A stretch of 64,000 nucleotides of DNA from Flavobacterium nitratireducens. Lineage in GTDB: Bacteria; Bacteroidota; Bacteroidia; Flavobacteriales; Flavobacteriaceae. Positions within the stretch are counted from its first letter, which is position 1; each line of letters opens with the position of its first letter. The notes below the pieces were generated by a model. The model worked only from the letters and a program-made list of their open reading frames with translations, was not told the DNA's origin and searched no databases. A program made the position numbers and the translations under genes. This document shows positions 44,928-54,956 of this stretch, one piece after another. The stretch covers positions 186,001-250,000 of the forward strand of contig NZ_CP121111.1 of NCBI RefSeq assembly GCF_029625335.1. The letters are read 5' to 3'.

Positions 44928-45497
44928 ATGAAAAAAATAATAATGTTGGCTTTCAGCGCTATGTTTCTTTTTAGTGGATTCGTTCAAGCACAAAATAAAA
45001 AATCAAAAAAGGTAGATACGCAAAGTATTTATCAGTTTAAGGTTAAAACATTAGATGGGGAAACTTTTGATTTTTCTACTCTAAAAGGTAAAAAAGTACT
45101 AATTGTGAATACCGCTTCCAAATGTGGTTATACACCACAATATGAGCAATTAGAAAAAATTTATAAGGAATATAAAGCCAAAGGATTTACAGTTATAGGT
45201 TTCCCAGCCAATAATTTTAATGGTCAAGAACCAGGAACTAATGAAGAAATTGAATCATTTTGTAAATTAAATTATGGAGTTACTTTCCCGATGATGGAAA
45301 AAATTTCGGTTAAAGGTGATGACATAAGCCCGATTTATCAGTTTTTAACACAAAAAGCAAAAAACGGACTGAAGGATTCAGAAGTAAAATGGAATTTTCA
45401 AAAATATTTGATTGACAAAAAAGGACATTTGGTAGAAGTGTATTATTCTAAAACAAAACCGGATGCACCCGAAATTGTGAATTGGATAAAAGAATAA
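44928..45497 (+). CDS. Glutathione peroxidase (cysteine type), exported
   Basis: About 189 residues from 44928 (MKKIIMLAFSAMFLFSGFVQAQ, a signal peptide). The thiol peroxidase core has NTASKCGYTPQYEQL with the peroxidatic Cys, a GFPANNFNGQEPG phrase with the catalytic Gln/Asn side, and VKWNFQKYLIDKKG with the catalytic Trp. It reduces peroxides, probably with thioredoxin, in the periplasm. It is divergent from the ECF sigma gene across about 170 bp, which invites a test of sigma dependence. Confidence 0.9.
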   Translation: MKKIIMLAFSAMFLFSGFVQAQNKKSKKVDTQSIYQFKVKTLDGETFDFSTLKGKKVLIVNTASKCGYTPQYEQLEKIYKEYKAKGFTVIGFPANNFNGQEPGTNEEIESFCKLNYGVTFPMMEKISVKGDDISPIYQFLTQKAKNGLKDSEVKWNFQKYLIDKKGHLVEVYYSKTKPDAPEIVNWIKE

Positions 45498-45513
45498 ATA
45501 ATAGACAAAATGG

Positions 45514-45556
45514 AAAAAGCGATTTTTAATGATAAATTAGAAATCGCTTTTTTTTT
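45514..45556 (+). terminator. Terminator of the glutathione peroxidase gene
   Basis: AAAAAGCGATTT (from 45514) pairs with AAATCGCTTTTT (45541-45552), followed by T. Confidence 0.85.
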
Positions 45557-45613
45557 GAGATATGATCATTTAAAAATCAGTTCTAAAATTTATAAAATAG
45601 CAATCCATCTTTG

Positions 45614-45621
45614 TATCTTTG
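45614..45621 (+). promoter_or_regulatory. -7 box of menD
   Basis: TATCTTTG, 21 bases before the menD ATG. It shows that the TTG at 45619, which overlaps it, is not the translation start. Confidence 0.55.
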
Positions 45622-45642
45622 TTTCTTATTGAAAAACAAAGA

Positions 45643-47304
45643 ATGATTTACCCCAAAATACCTTTAGCGCAAAGTATCCTTGAGATTTGTTTGGCCAAAG
45701 GAATACAGCAAATTGTCATTTCTCCAGGTTCCAGAAATGCACCACTAACCATAGGTTTTGCAAATAATCCTGATTTTAAATGTTATAGCATTGCCGATGA
45801 ACGCTGTGCTGCTTTTTTTGCCTTAGGTATTGCACAACAAATCAAACGTCCGGTAGCTCTAGTTTGTACTTCGGGTTCGGCATTACTCAATTACTATCCC
45901 GCTATTGCAGAGGCTTTTTATAGTCAGATTCCTTTGATTGTAATTTCGGCCGATAGGCCACAAAGTAAGATTGATATTGGCGACGGTCAGACCATTCGCC
46001 AAGAAAATGTTTTTGCAAACCACTCTTTGTACAATGCCAATTTATCAGAGGAAGCATCCAAAGAAAATGATTTTAAAATCAATGAAGCAATAGATGCTGC
46101 TTTTTATAAAAAAGGTCCAGTACATATTAATGCGCCTTTTGAAGAACCTTTATATGAAACGACAACGGAACTTTCGGTAGATGTAATGGTGAATCATTTT
46201 GCCAGTTTAAATTCCGTTAATCAATTAGAGGATTTAACTGAATTTGCTGCAAGCTGGAATCAATCGGCTAAGAAATTAGTGTTAGTAGGAACCAATGATC
46301 CTGGTTTGATTTCAAATGCAACCATTGAAGCTTTGGCTAACGATGAATCAGTTGTGGTCATGACCGAAACAACTTCTAATTTGCATCATCCAAATTTCGT
46401 TGCCAATATCGATACGATAATAACGCCTTTTACAGATGCTGATTTTGAAGACTTTTGTCCGGATATTTTAGTCACTTTTGGCGGAATGATTGTGTCTAAA
46501 CGCATCAAAGCCTTTTTAAGAAAATACAAACCCAAACAGCATTGGCATATTGATTCTTTGCGTGCTTATGATACTTTTGGGGTTTTGACGAAACATTTTG
46601 AAGTAAATCCGGGTACTTTTTTCGAAACATTTTTGCCTTTAACAACTGCTGTTAAAAGCGAGTATTTTGCTAAAATGGAAAAGATAAAGGCGCTTCGAGA
46701 AGAAAAACAAGAAGTCTTTTTGTCAAAAGTTTCGTATTCTGATTTTTTAGTTTTTGATAGCATAATAAAGTCTTTGCCTCAAAACAGCCAATTGCAAATC
46801 AGTAATAGTTCTGCTATTCGATATGCCCAATTAATGAAAATAGATCCTTCAATTGAGGTTTTTTGTAACCGAGGAACTAGTGGAATTGACGGAAGTACTT
46901 CGACTGCTATTGGAGCAGCCGTAGCTTCAAATAAACCAGTTGTTTTTGTTACTGGTGATGTGAGTTTTCTGTATGACAGCAATGCGCTATGGAATGCTTA
47001 TATACCCAAAAATTTCAAAATTATTCTTGTAAATAATGGTGGAGGAGGTATTTTTAGAATTTTACCAGGACATCAAGAAAATGCTGTTTTTAATACTTAT
47101 TTTGAGACATCGCATCAATTAACAGCAGAACATTTGGCTAAAATGTATGGTTTAGTTTATATAACTGCTTCTGAAAAAGAAAGTTTAGTTAATAGTTTGA
47201 ACCAATTATATTCACTGAATACTCAGCCAGCAATACTAGAAATTTTTACTCCAACAGCTGAAAACGATGTTGTTTTAAAGCAGTTTTTTAGGGAGTTGGT
47301 TTAA
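45643..47304 (+). CDS. menD: 2-succinyl-5-enolpyruvyl-6-hydroxy-3-cyclohexene-1-carboxylate synthase
   Basis: A 553-residue ThDP-dependent enzyme of menaquinone synthesis, joining isochorismate and 2-oxoglutarate. It starts MIYPKIPLAQS at 45643. MenD phrases are VISPGSRNAPLTIGF (residues 24-38), DERCAAFFALGIAQ, CTSGSALLNYYPA, the central NRGTSGIDGSTSTAIGAA, and the ThDP-Mg loop GDVSFLYDSNAL...NNGGGGIF. Length is normal. It is the first men gene of the right-hand cluster and ends at a strong terminator. Confidence 0.95.
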   Translation: MIYPKIPLAQSILEICLAKGIQQIVISPGSRNAPLTIGFANNPDFKCYSIADERCAAFFALGIAQQIKRPVALVCTSGSALLNYYPAIAEAFYSQIPLIVISADRPQSKIDIGDGQTIRQENVFANHSLYNANLSEEASKENDFKINEAIDAAFYKKGPVHINAPFEEPLYETTTELSVDVMVNHFASLNSVNQLEDLTEFAASWNQSAKKLVLVGTNDPGLISNATIEALANDESVVVMTETTSNLHHPNFVANIDTIITPFTDADFEDFCPDILVTFGGMIVSKRIKAFLRKYKPKQHWHIDSLRAYDTFGVLTKHFEVNPGTFFETFLPLTTAVKSEYFAKMEKIKALREEKQEVFLSKVSYSDFLVFDSIIKSLPQNSQLQISNSSAIRYAQLMKIDPSIEVFCNRGTSGIDGSTSTAIGAAVASNKPVVFVTGDVSFLYDSNALWNAYIPKNFKIILVNNGGGGIFRILPGHQENAVFNTYFETSHQLTAEHLAKMYGLVYITASEKESLVNSLNQLYSLNTQPAILEIFTPTAENDVVLKQFFRELV

Positions 47305-47365
47305 ATGTATAACTCAATTACTGACTTCGTTTTGTTTTAAATAATTCATTATAAGATAAATAGAT

Positions 47366-47408
47366 AAACTCTTCTGTGGTTACTACAGAAGAGTTTTTTT
47401 GTTTTTTT
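47366..47408 (+). terminator. Terminator of menD
   Basis: AAACTCTTCTGT (47366-47377) and ACAGAAGAGTTT (47385-47396) form a perfect 12-bp stem, followed by T-rich sequence. Confidence 0.88.
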
Positions 47409-47415
47409 AATACAG

Positions 47416-47426
47416 GACAGTACAGG
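47416..47426 (+). repeat. GACAGTACAGG motif, copy 1
   Basis: The same 11 bases recur at 50101-50111. Each copy lies upstream of one of the two adjacent disrupted genes. Possibly an operator of a polysaccharide-utilisation type regulator. Confidence 0.5.
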
Positions 47427-47561
47427 TTAGTTAATTGGTTTGAAGTGTTTATTTTAGTAAACTTTAACTTATCTATTTATTACCAAGTGTACATTTGTTT
47501 GTAAGCTAGTTTGTAATAAATATAAATTGAGGTCTTATCATTTAATATAATTTTTTTTCAC

Positions 47562-49996
47562 ATGGTTAAAGCGTTATTGGGTAGTTTAAATTGTGGTTTA
47601 GTTTGTTTCTTCTTTTTAATTTCATTAGGTTTTTTACAAGCTCAGGAACAAAAAACAAACCCAGAAATCGAAAAAATATATCTACATACCGATAGAACCC
47701 GATATTTTATTGGCGAAGACCTTTGGTACAAAGCTTATGAGGTTCGGGCTATTAAAAATATATTGTATGATAACAGTAATCTTTTGTATGTAGAGTTAGT
47801 TTCATCTGATTCTAAAATAATAGCGCGAAATAAAACGAATATCGAAATGGGTTTGGGTTATGGCGATTTTAAATTAGCCGATTCGCTAGGGGTAAAACCA
47901 GGGGTTTATCAGATACGCGCTTATACCAATTGGGATCGAAATTTTGGAGAAGACTTTGTTTTCAAAAAAAATATTGAAATCATAGATGCTTTTGAACTTA
48001 ATTCTAAAGTAAAGAAAACACAGAGTTTTACTGTTGAGTCAAAAAGTATCGTAAATGTTCCAAAGAGTACCAAGCAATTGGGTGGTATTGTAGATTTTTT
48101 CCCCGAGGAGGTTCCCTTCTTGAAAATGTAGCTAGTATTGTGGGATTTAAAGCAGTTGATGGTAGTGGAGTACCAATAGACATTTCAGGAGAAATTTATG
48201 ATTCCGATAACGAATTGATTACAGCATTTCAGAGTTCATATGATGGGATGGGAAAATTTCAAATATTACTTACTGAAGGAAAAAGTTATTATGCTAAGAT
48301 TAAAACAGCAACTGGTGCTGAATTGAAACAAAATTTGCCTCAAACTATTAAAACAGGGTATATCCTAGGGTATAGACTTTTTAAAGGAAGAAATATCGTT
48401 ACGATTAATACTAATGATGCCACCTTAATTCAAAATCCTAATGCGCAATTAACAGTGGTTTGTAAAGCAAAAGGAATTCCATATTTAGAAACTACGCAAA
48501 CACTTACATCAACAACTTTATCTTTTGAATTAGGTAAAGACAAGATGCCGGAAGGGATAAGCCAAATCACATTAATAGATGCTAATCATAAACCGCATAG
48601 TGAGCGATTAGTGTTTTTTGAAAAAGATAAAGATTTAGTGGTGCAACTAGCTACAGATAAAGCGAGTTATCAACCAAGTGAAAAAGCGACTATTACTGTT
48701 GGTTCAAAATCTAAAGAAGGTCAAGTAAAATCGGCTAGTTATTGCATGAGTGTTACCGATTTGAATGGAATGGAAGATAACGAGTTTGAATCGAATATTT
48801 GTTCTTATTTTTTGATGGAATCTGATATTAGAGGGAAAGAGTATCATCCCGCTTATTATTTTGATTCAAATAACCCAAAACGTTTAGACCATTTAGATAA
48901 TTTACTTTTAACACAAGGCTGGCGAGATTTTCTTTGGAAAACAGTTCCTCAAATTAAAGAATCAAACAGTTTTAAAGTTGATAAGGGAATTACAATTTCA
49001 GGGAGAGTCAAACAAGTTTTTGCCGACAAACCTCTTGAGAACAGTTTTGTTTCATTGTCTTTATTGAATAAAAAACGAAGAAACTTTTTTAGTGTGAAAC
49101 CTGATGCTGCCACAGGAAATTTTAAATTTGAGAATATAATGTTTTCTGGAAAAACCAATATGTTTTTAAGTTCAATAAATGAAAAAGGAAAATTCAGAGG
49201 CGAAATTCTTTAAGATTCCATCGAAAAAGAGCCTATACCGGTTACTTTTAGAGAGAATTTTAGCAATTGGTCTAAAATGACATTACAAGAGGCGCAGAAT
49301 GTCTTTAGAAAAAATGTAGCTTTTGGAGTAAAACCTGAAAACATTTTGGATGAAGTAGCTATAGTTTCTAAAAAAGAAAACCACTTCAAGATCGTTTTTT
49401 GGATTACCTGAAAATAGTTACATAGCAGATGCAGATGCAAAAACTTTTACTAATATTTATGAATTAATTGCTCAAAAAATTCCAGGAGTAATGTTTAATG
49501 GTGATTCAGTGACTTTTATTCGTAATAATGCTTCACCTTTTTATGTATTGAATGGTTTTGAAGTAACCAAACAGGAAATTGACGTTATTCAGCCTATTGA
49601 TATTGAGAGAATTGATGTAATTAGAGGATTGCAAGCAACAATGTTTTTTGGTGAAGCGGCTGAAAGTGGATTTATAGCCATTTATACCAATCCAAATGCG
49701 CCAAAAAGGATTAAAGAAAAAACATATGCTATTCAAAAAGAAATCGATGGTTATTATGTTTCAAGAGTTTTTTATTTACCTACACCAGAACAGGTAAAGT
49801 TAGATTTAGATAATAAATTGGCAGTAAGAAACACATTGTATTGGAATCCTTATGTACATCCTGATAAAACAGGTGTTGCAAATGTGAGTTATTTTAATAC
49901 ACAAAAGTTGAAACTAAAGTAAAAGTAGCTTTAGAAGGGATTACTGCAACTGGAATCCCAGTGGTTAAAACAGCATATTATACAATAGTTAAGTAA
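47562..49996 (+). pseudogene. Macroglobulin (MG2)/TonB-plug-type exported protein, multiply disrupted
   Basis: Signal-like start (MVKALLGSLNCGLVCFFF), then EIEKIYLHTDRTRYFIGEDL typical of MG2-domain proteins of Bacteroidota, later LLLTQGWRDFLWK, and finally a TonB plug-like part (IYELIAQKIPGVMF, RIDVIRGLQATMFFGEAAES). The frame is broken near 48108 (one G missing), stopped by TAA at 49211-49213, shifted near 49377 and again at 49395-49400, and shifted near 49897. After the last shift it ends at 49996 with TAYYTIVK. Five lesions in 2.4 kb, including a nonsense codon, suggest real decay. Function in intact relatives is unknown. Confidence 0.8.
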
Positions 49997-50049
49997 TTTT
50001 AGTTAGTTTACAGCTAAGAAAAATTAGCTTTTATTTTTTTATCTATTCT

Positions 50050-50093
50050 AACTCCTAAGTAAAAATAGAAAGATTTTACTTAGGAGTTTTTTT
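50050..50093 (+). terminator. Terminator after the MG2 pseudogene
   Basis: AACTCCTAAGTAAAA (50050-50064) and its exact complement (50074-50088), then T-run. Confidence 0.88.
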
Positions 50094-50163
50094 ATTGCTA
50101 GACAGTACAGGATGATTGAATGTTTTTTCTAAGTTATTTTTAGATCTTCTAATATTCAACAAA

Positions 50164-50399
50164 ATGATAATAACGAATAGTTCGGTTCGATTTAGTTTTC
50201 AGCTATTGCTAGTTACAACGGTTTTTTATTTGTAAAAACAAAAGTTGTTGCACAATTTCAAAATATAAAAAATGATATTTTTTGGGATACAAAAGAGGGA
50301 TTGCCAATTTATAGCCAGGGAGGTGGATTTTTAAGTTTCTTTGCTAATGGAAATGCTAATTCATTTTGTTTAGTGGATGATGTGACTTTGGTGAAATAA
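50164..50399 (+). pseudogene. Remnant of a glycoside hydrolase family 43-like gene
   Basis: From ATG 50164 there is a signal-like stretch (NSSVRFSFQLLLVTTVFY), then a frameshift. The next frame reads AQFQNIKNDIFWDTKEGLPI, YSQGGG, which resembles the start of a GH43 beta-propeller enzyme, and then jumps to SFFANGNANSFCLVDDVTLV, which looks like the end of a carbohydrate-binding domain. Everything between, probably more than 1 kb, is deleted. A GACAGTACAGG motif lies at 50101-50111. It cannot encode an active enzyme. Confidence 0.6.
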
Positions 50400-50494
50400 T
50401 AAACACAGATTAACACGGATTTTTTTGAAAATACACTTTGTCTTCTTTGCGAAAAACTTTGTGTCTTTTGTGGTTAAATTATTTCTTAACATCG

Positions 50495-50502
50495 TACCTT
50501 TG
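50495..50502 (+). promoter_or_regulatory. -7 box of cvfB
   Basis: TACCTTTG, 21 bases before the ATG at 50524. A TTG at 50468-50470 is 24 bases upstream, slightly far. Confidence 0.5.
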
Positions 50503-50523
50503 CCACTTATAAAATGGAATACA

Positions 50524-51378
50524 ATGCTTAAAATAGGAAAATACAATAACTTAACTATATTGCGTGATACTAAAGTTGGTTTGTTTTTGGGCAACCCAGA
50601 AACGGATCCTGAAGGAATTCACGATGTATTACTACCCAACAAATACGTTCCTAAAGTATTTGAAATTGGAGAAGAAATAGTTGTTTTTGTGTACTTGGAT
50701 CACGAGCAACGTCCTGTTGCAACTACTTTAGAACCTTATATTTTATTGAACGAATTTGCACTTTTACGTGTAAATTACATCAATCAGGTTGGGGCTTTTA
50801 TGGACTGGGGAATGGAAAAAGACATTCTGGTGCCGTTTAAGGAACAAGCCCGACCAATGGAAAAAGGAAAGCGTTATCTGGTTTATCTTTACATGGATCA
50901 AAAGACGAATCGTTTAGTGGCTTCTAGTAAAACCAATCAATTTTTGAGTAATGATGAACTTACAGTTGAAAAAGGCGAAGAAGTAGATTTAATTGTTTCT
51001 CATATTACAGAAATAGGGATTAATGTAATTATCAACGAAAAACACAAAGGGCTTTTATACAAAGACGAAGTGTATGATGATAGTATTCGTACTGGAGACA
51101 GAATGTGTGGTTACATTAAAAATATCCGACCTGATCATAAAATAGATGTTTCGTTGCAAAAATTAGGCTATGAAGGAGTCGAACCTAATGCTGATAAGAT
51201 ATTGGACGAATTAAGAGCTAGCCGTGGATTTTTAAGATTAAATGATAATTCGCATCCAGAAGATATCAAAACGGTGCTTAAGATGAGTAAAAAGACTTTT
51301 AAGAAAGCAATTGGTGCTTTGTACAAAGAAAAACTGATAGAAATTAAAGAAGACGGAATTTATCTTGTAAAGGAATAA
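50524..51378 (+). CDS. cvfB: S1-like RNA-binding protein, CvfB family
   Basis: A 284-residue protein with three S1-like barrels and a C-terminal winged helix. It starts MLKIGKYNNLTILRDTKVGL; later LRVNYINQVGAFMDWGMEKD and DLIVSHITEIGINVIINEKH are S1 modules, and the tail VLKMSKKTFKKAIGALYKEK is the winged helix. CvfB was described in Staphylococcus as an RNA-binding virulence regulator; the role here is unknown. An upstream TTG start would add residues encoded by a CTTTGTG-type repeat, so the ATG downstream of the -7 box is preferred. Confidence 0.88.
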   Translation: MLKIGKYNNLTILRDTKVGLFLGNPETDPEGIHDVLLPNKYVPKVFEIGEEIVVFVYLDHEQRPVATTLEPYILLNEFALLRVNYINQVGAFMDWGMEKDILVPFKEQARPMEKGKRYLVYLYMDQKTNRLVASSKTNQFLSNDELTVEKGEEVDLIVSHITEIGINVIINEKHKGLLYKDEVYDDSIRTGDRMCGYIKNIRPDHKIDVSLQKLGYEGVEPNADKILDELRASRGFLRLNDNSHPEDIKTVLKMSKKTFKKAIGALYKEKLIEIKEDGIYLVKE

Positions 51379-51383
51379 AAAAA

Positions 51384-51416
51384 GAAAGACTAATCCTGAT
51401 GGTTAGTCTTTCTCTT
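51384..51416 (+). terminator. Terminator of cvfB
   Basis: GAAAGACTAA (51384-51393) with TTAGTCTTTC (51403-51412), T-rich tail. Confidence 0.8.
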
Positions 51417-51443
51417 TTATAAGCTCTCTTATTTTTGGACAAC

Positions 51444-51780
51444 TTATAACTTATTAAACAATTGGAAACTATGTTGTAGTTTCACGTTAACCGTTCTTTC
51501 TTTATCTTTTTTTAACGCTAATTGAAGTTTGGAATCTCATTTTGCATTACAGCCTTTGGTAGAAAAAATAATGTTGGATTTTACACTTTTATTTTAAAGA
51601 TATTACATCTGTGTATAGTAATCCAAAATGGTTACCGTAGGTGCTACTTTGAATAAATTCTAACCGCTTTCAGTGTTCCCCAATTGGGCTCTTTCTTTCC
51701 GTAGAACAAATTTAATAACATACTAAAAAGAGTGATAAAGCTTGTTGATTTTTTCAATATTCTTTTTTTAAGTTAATAAA
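51444..51780 (-). pseudogene. Possible decayed coding segments in the cvfB-kinase gap
   Basis: The 602-bp gap 51379-51980 has no long frame. On the minus strand short coding-like stretches remain: YGKKEPNWGTLKAVRIYSK, then in another frame VAPTVTILDYYTQM and stop, and further down DSKLQLALKKDKERTVNVKL ending at a TAA at 51444-51446. They may be remains of one or two genes, but no family is recognised. The other bases of the gap show nothing I can name. Confidence 0.3.
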
Positions 51781-51980
51781 TCAGTTAGAAACTCTATAGC
51801 TAATTTGAATTGTAAATTATTCACCAATTCTAGAACTAACTACATTTAAAATTAATAAAAAAAGTTTTAGTTGATAGAAAAAAAGGATATAATCATAAAA
51901 ATTAACATTTTTTAGGACTTTAACCTGAGAATGATTACTCTTTAAAATCAATACTTTTTCAAGGTCAGAAAACGGAAAAA

Positions 51981-52823
51981 TCATTTGTATTTTGAACTTA
52001 CATTTTCTGATTTAGTTACAATTTCTTGAATTACAGTATCTAACTCTTCGCTGGAAACAATTATACTGTCTATTAAAAATTCCTTTTCTTCTTCACTATT
52101 TTTATTCTCTTTAAGCAAGTTGGTTATAGCTAATATTCTGGATAAAGGGGTTCTAACCACATGCGATTGTATCCATGTTATTTCTTTTAATACTTCATTT
52201 TGGTTTTCAATTTTTTTGGTGTGTTCGATGTTGTTTTTAAAACTTTCTTCAAGACCGTTAAATAATTTAGGAACTAAGGAACAAATTAAAAAGCTAAGGA
52301 AGATTAAATTGGAAAAAACAGCGAAGAGTTCGTTGGTTTTAAACGTTACTAGATGTGAGGGTGTTAATTCAAGGTAATAAAGACTGATATATAAAATGGA
52401 GATGTATAAATTTATGAGTGCTGGTGTAAATTGATTTTTAAAGGTGTAAATAAAAGTAGACAAAAAACAGGCAGCTAGTAAATAGAGTGTACTATTTAGA
52501 CCAACAAAATAGATAAGTGAAAAACTTAAGGTATAGACTGTTCCAATAAATAAGAGTTTACGTTTTTTAATCTTAATTCCTTTTTTAATACCAATGAACA
52601 ATGCCGTAGTAACGGATAGTAAATCAATCCAAACCATAACATAGAGTTTGGCATCATTAGCCCAAATTACAGATGGGACCAGGGCAATAACACTTAGAGG
52701 GATGATGTAAACAATAGTATTGACAAACATGTCATCGCGCCAAAATTCTAAATCTTTATTTTCATTGTTAGAAAATAAGATATTCTGTCTGATTGCAGAG
52801 GTATATTTGTTCCATAAATTCAT
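51981..52823 (-). CDS. Membrane protein with a DHp-like histidine domain and no ATPase domain
   Basis: A 280-residue protein. Residues about 35-195 hold six hydrophobic segments. After a coiled coil (NNIEHTKKIENQNEVLKEI) comes a DHp-like helix pair, IQSHVVRTPLSRILAITNLL, with the phospho-acceptor-type His-x-x-x-(T/A)-P box, ending LDTVIQEIVTKSE. No HATPase_c domain follows and the stop comes at once. DHp-only proteins of this kind recur in Bacteroidota. They may be phosphorelay partners of another kinase or dead scaffolds. Downstream sequence shows no obvious ATPase remnant. Confidence 0.65.
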   Translation of the reverse strand: MNLWNKYTSAIRQNILFSNNENKDLEFWRDDMFVNTIVYIIPLSVIALVPSVIWANDAKLYVMVWIDLLSVTTALFIGIKKGIKIKKRKLLFIGTVYTLSFSLIYFVGLNSTLYLLAACFLSTFIYTFKNQFTPALINLYISILYISLYYLELTPSHLVTFKTNELFAVFSNLIFLSFLICSLVPKLFNGLEESFKNNIEHTKKIENQNEVLKEITWIQSHVVRTPLSRILAITNLLKENKNSEEEKEFLIDSIIVSSEELDTVIQEIVTKSENVSSKYK

Positions 52824-53033
52824 AATAAAGCTATATTTATGGTAGGAATTATTGTAAATATACTAATAAAAAAGAAATAAAAGTGTGTTTTAAGTAGGAA
52901 ATTTTAGCTAATGAACTTTTCGTTAATAATAAGGGGTAAAAGAGTGTTCTCTTTTTTAACTAAAATAAAACTTCGAATAGATTAAGTCTAAAAAATGAAT
53001 TAATTTTACACTATAATAATTAAAACCATTACA

Positions 53034-53867
53034 ATGGATTGGATAACTGCTAAAGAATACGAAGATATCACTTATAAAAAATGCAACGGTGTTGCTAGAA
53101 TTGCTTTCAATAGACCAGATGTTCGAAATGCTTTTCGACCTAAAACTACTTCAGAACTTTTAGATGCTTTTCATGATGCCCAAGAAGATACTTCGATTGG
53201 TGTTGTCTTGCTTTCTGCTGAAGGTCCAAGTACTAAAGATGGAATTTGGTCGTTTTGTAGTGGAGGGGATCAAAAAGCACGTGGACATCAAGGATATGTA
53301 GGTGAAGATGGTTATCATCGTTTGAATATTTTAGACGTTCAAAGATTAATCCGTTTTATGCCAAAAGCAGTTATTGCTGTCGTTCCAGGATGGGCTGTAG
53401 GAGGAGGTCATAGTTTGCATGTAGTGTGTGATATGACTCTGGCTAGTAAAGAACACGCTATCTTTAAACAAACCGATGCTGATGTTACTAGTTTTGATGG
53501 AGGTTATGGATCGGCGTATTTAGCTAAGATGGTCGGGCAGAAAAAAGCCAGAGAAATTTTCTTCTTAGGACGTAATTATTCCGCTCAAGAAGCTTTTGAG
53601 ATGGGAATGGTGAATGCTGTTGTTCCTCATGACGAATTAGAAGCTACCGCTTACGAATGGGCTCAGGAAATATTAGCAAAATCACCTACATCAATCAAAA
53701 TGCTAAAATTTGCCATGAATCTTACAGATGACGGTATGGTAGGGCAACAAGTTTTTGCAGGAGAGGCCACACGATTAGCTTACATGACAGAAGAGGCTAA
53801 AGAGGGGAGAAATGCGTTCTTAGAAAAAGAAAACCAAATTTTGAAAAGAAATGGTTACCTTAATTAA
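53034..53867 (+). CDS. menB: 1,4-dihydroxy-2-naphthoyl-CoA synthase
   Basis: A 277-residue crotonase-fold enzyme that closes the naphthoquinone ring of o-succinylbenzoyl-CoA. MenB-specific phrases are NRPDVRNAFRPKTTSELLDA (near 23-42), FCSGGDQKARGHQGYVG, PGWAVGGGHSLHVVCDMTLA and QTDADVTSFDGGYGSAYLA, with the oxyanion-hole GG and the catalytic Asp of the last phrase. menA follows after about 100 bp. Confidence 0.96.
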   Translation: MDWITAKEYEDITYKKCNGVARIAFNRPDVRNAFRPKTTSELLDAFHDAQEDTSIGVVLLSAEGPSTKDGIWSFCSGGDQKARGHQGYVGEDGYHRLNILDVQRLIRFMPKAVIAVVPGWAVGGGHSLHVVCDMTLASKEHAIFKQTDADVTSFDGGYGSAYLAKMVGQKKAREIFFLGRNYSAQEAFEMGMVNAVVPHDELEATAYEWAQEILAKSPTSIKMLKFAMNLTDDGMVGQQVFAGEATRLAYMTEEAKEGRNAFLEKENQILKRNGYLN

Positions 53868-53964
53868 GTAAGTAGAATGCAGTTTTAAGTAAGCAGTAAC
53901 TGAACTGATTATTAAACGAATCGATTTTTAAATTTTGTGCCTTTGTGGCAAGAAAAAAGAATAT

Positions 53965-54954
53965 ATGAAACACTGGATTGAAGCCGCAAGATTGCGCACT
54001 TTACCTTTATCGGTATCAGGAATTATAGTAGGAAGTATGTATGCTTTGGCTAATCCTACCGATGCAATATTAACACCAACAGAAGTATTCAATTGGAGAC
54101 TTTTTGGTTTTGCTATTCTTACCACCTTAGGATTGCAAATTCTTTCCAATTTTGCCAATGATTATGGCGATGGTATGAAAGGAACCGATAATGAAGACCG
54201 AATAGGGCCTAAACGTGCTATCCAAAGTGGCGTTATTTCGCCAGCTGCTATGAAACGCGCTATTGTAATCACCTCGTTTTTGACTTTGCTTTCGGCAATT
54301 GCATTAATTTATTATGCTTTTGGGTACGAGCATTTGTACTATTCTATTTTTTATTTGGTATTAGGGATTTTAGCGATTTTATCGGCTATTCGTTATACAG
54401 TTGGGAACACAGCTTATGGATATCGCGGATATGGCGATTTGTTTGTTTTTATTTTCTTCGGCTTAGTTAGTACTTTAGGCGTTAATTTTTTGTATTCTAA
54501 AGAGGCAGAGCCTTTGCTTATTTTGCCAGCAATGGCTGTAGGTTTTCTAAGTGTTGGGGTTTTAAATCTAAATAATATGCGAGATGAAGCCTCGGACAAA
54601 AAAGGGGGTAAAAATACCATTGTGGTTAAAATTGGAGGTGAAAAAGCTAAAAAGTACCACTATTTTTTAGTTGGTGGCGCAATGTTTTTAGTGTTCCTTT
54701 TTGCAGTTTTATTTGATTTATATGCTGATCCTTATCCAGGGCAAATTAATTTTGATTTATATCTTTTTCTTGTAGCTTATTTCCCTTTGATTAAACATTT
54801 AATAAGGGTATCAAAAAATAAAGAACCTAGAGATTTAGATCCAGAATTAAAAAAGTTAGCCTTAAGTACTTTTGCGCTTTCGGTATTGTTGTCATTGTGT
54901 ATGATTTACTTTTTCTCAGATATTATTGTTAATGCCTTTTTAGGCGGAAGGTAA
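53965..54954 (+). CDS. menA: 1,4-dihydroxy-2-naphthoate polyprenyltransferase
   Basis: A 329-residue membrane enzyme of the UbiA family with eight to nine membrane segments. It attaches the isoprenoid chain to DHNA. The first Asp-rich motif is NDYGDGMKGTDNEDR (residues about 62-76), the second NNMRDEASDKKGGKNT (near 200). It starts MKHWIEAARLRTLPLSVSGI, as MenA proteins do; an upstream TTG would extend into a CTTTGTG repeat. Confidence 0.95.
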   Translation: MKHWIEAARLRTLPLSVSGIIVGSMYALANPTDAILTPTEVFNWRLFGFAILTTLGLQILSNFANDYGDGMKGTDNEDRIGPKRAIQSGVISPAAMKRAIVITSFLTLLSAIALIYYAFGYEHLYYSIFYLVLGILAILSAIRYTVGNTAYGYRGYGDLFVFIFFGLVSTLGVNFLYSKEAEPLLILPAMAVGFLSVGVLNLNNMRDEASDKKGGKNTIVVKIGGEKAKKYHYFLVGGAMFLVFLFAVLFDLYADPYPGQINFDLYLFLVAYFPLIKHLIRVSKNKEPRDLDPELKKLALSTFALSVLLSLCMIYFFSDIIVNAFLGGR

Positions 54955-54956
54955 GC

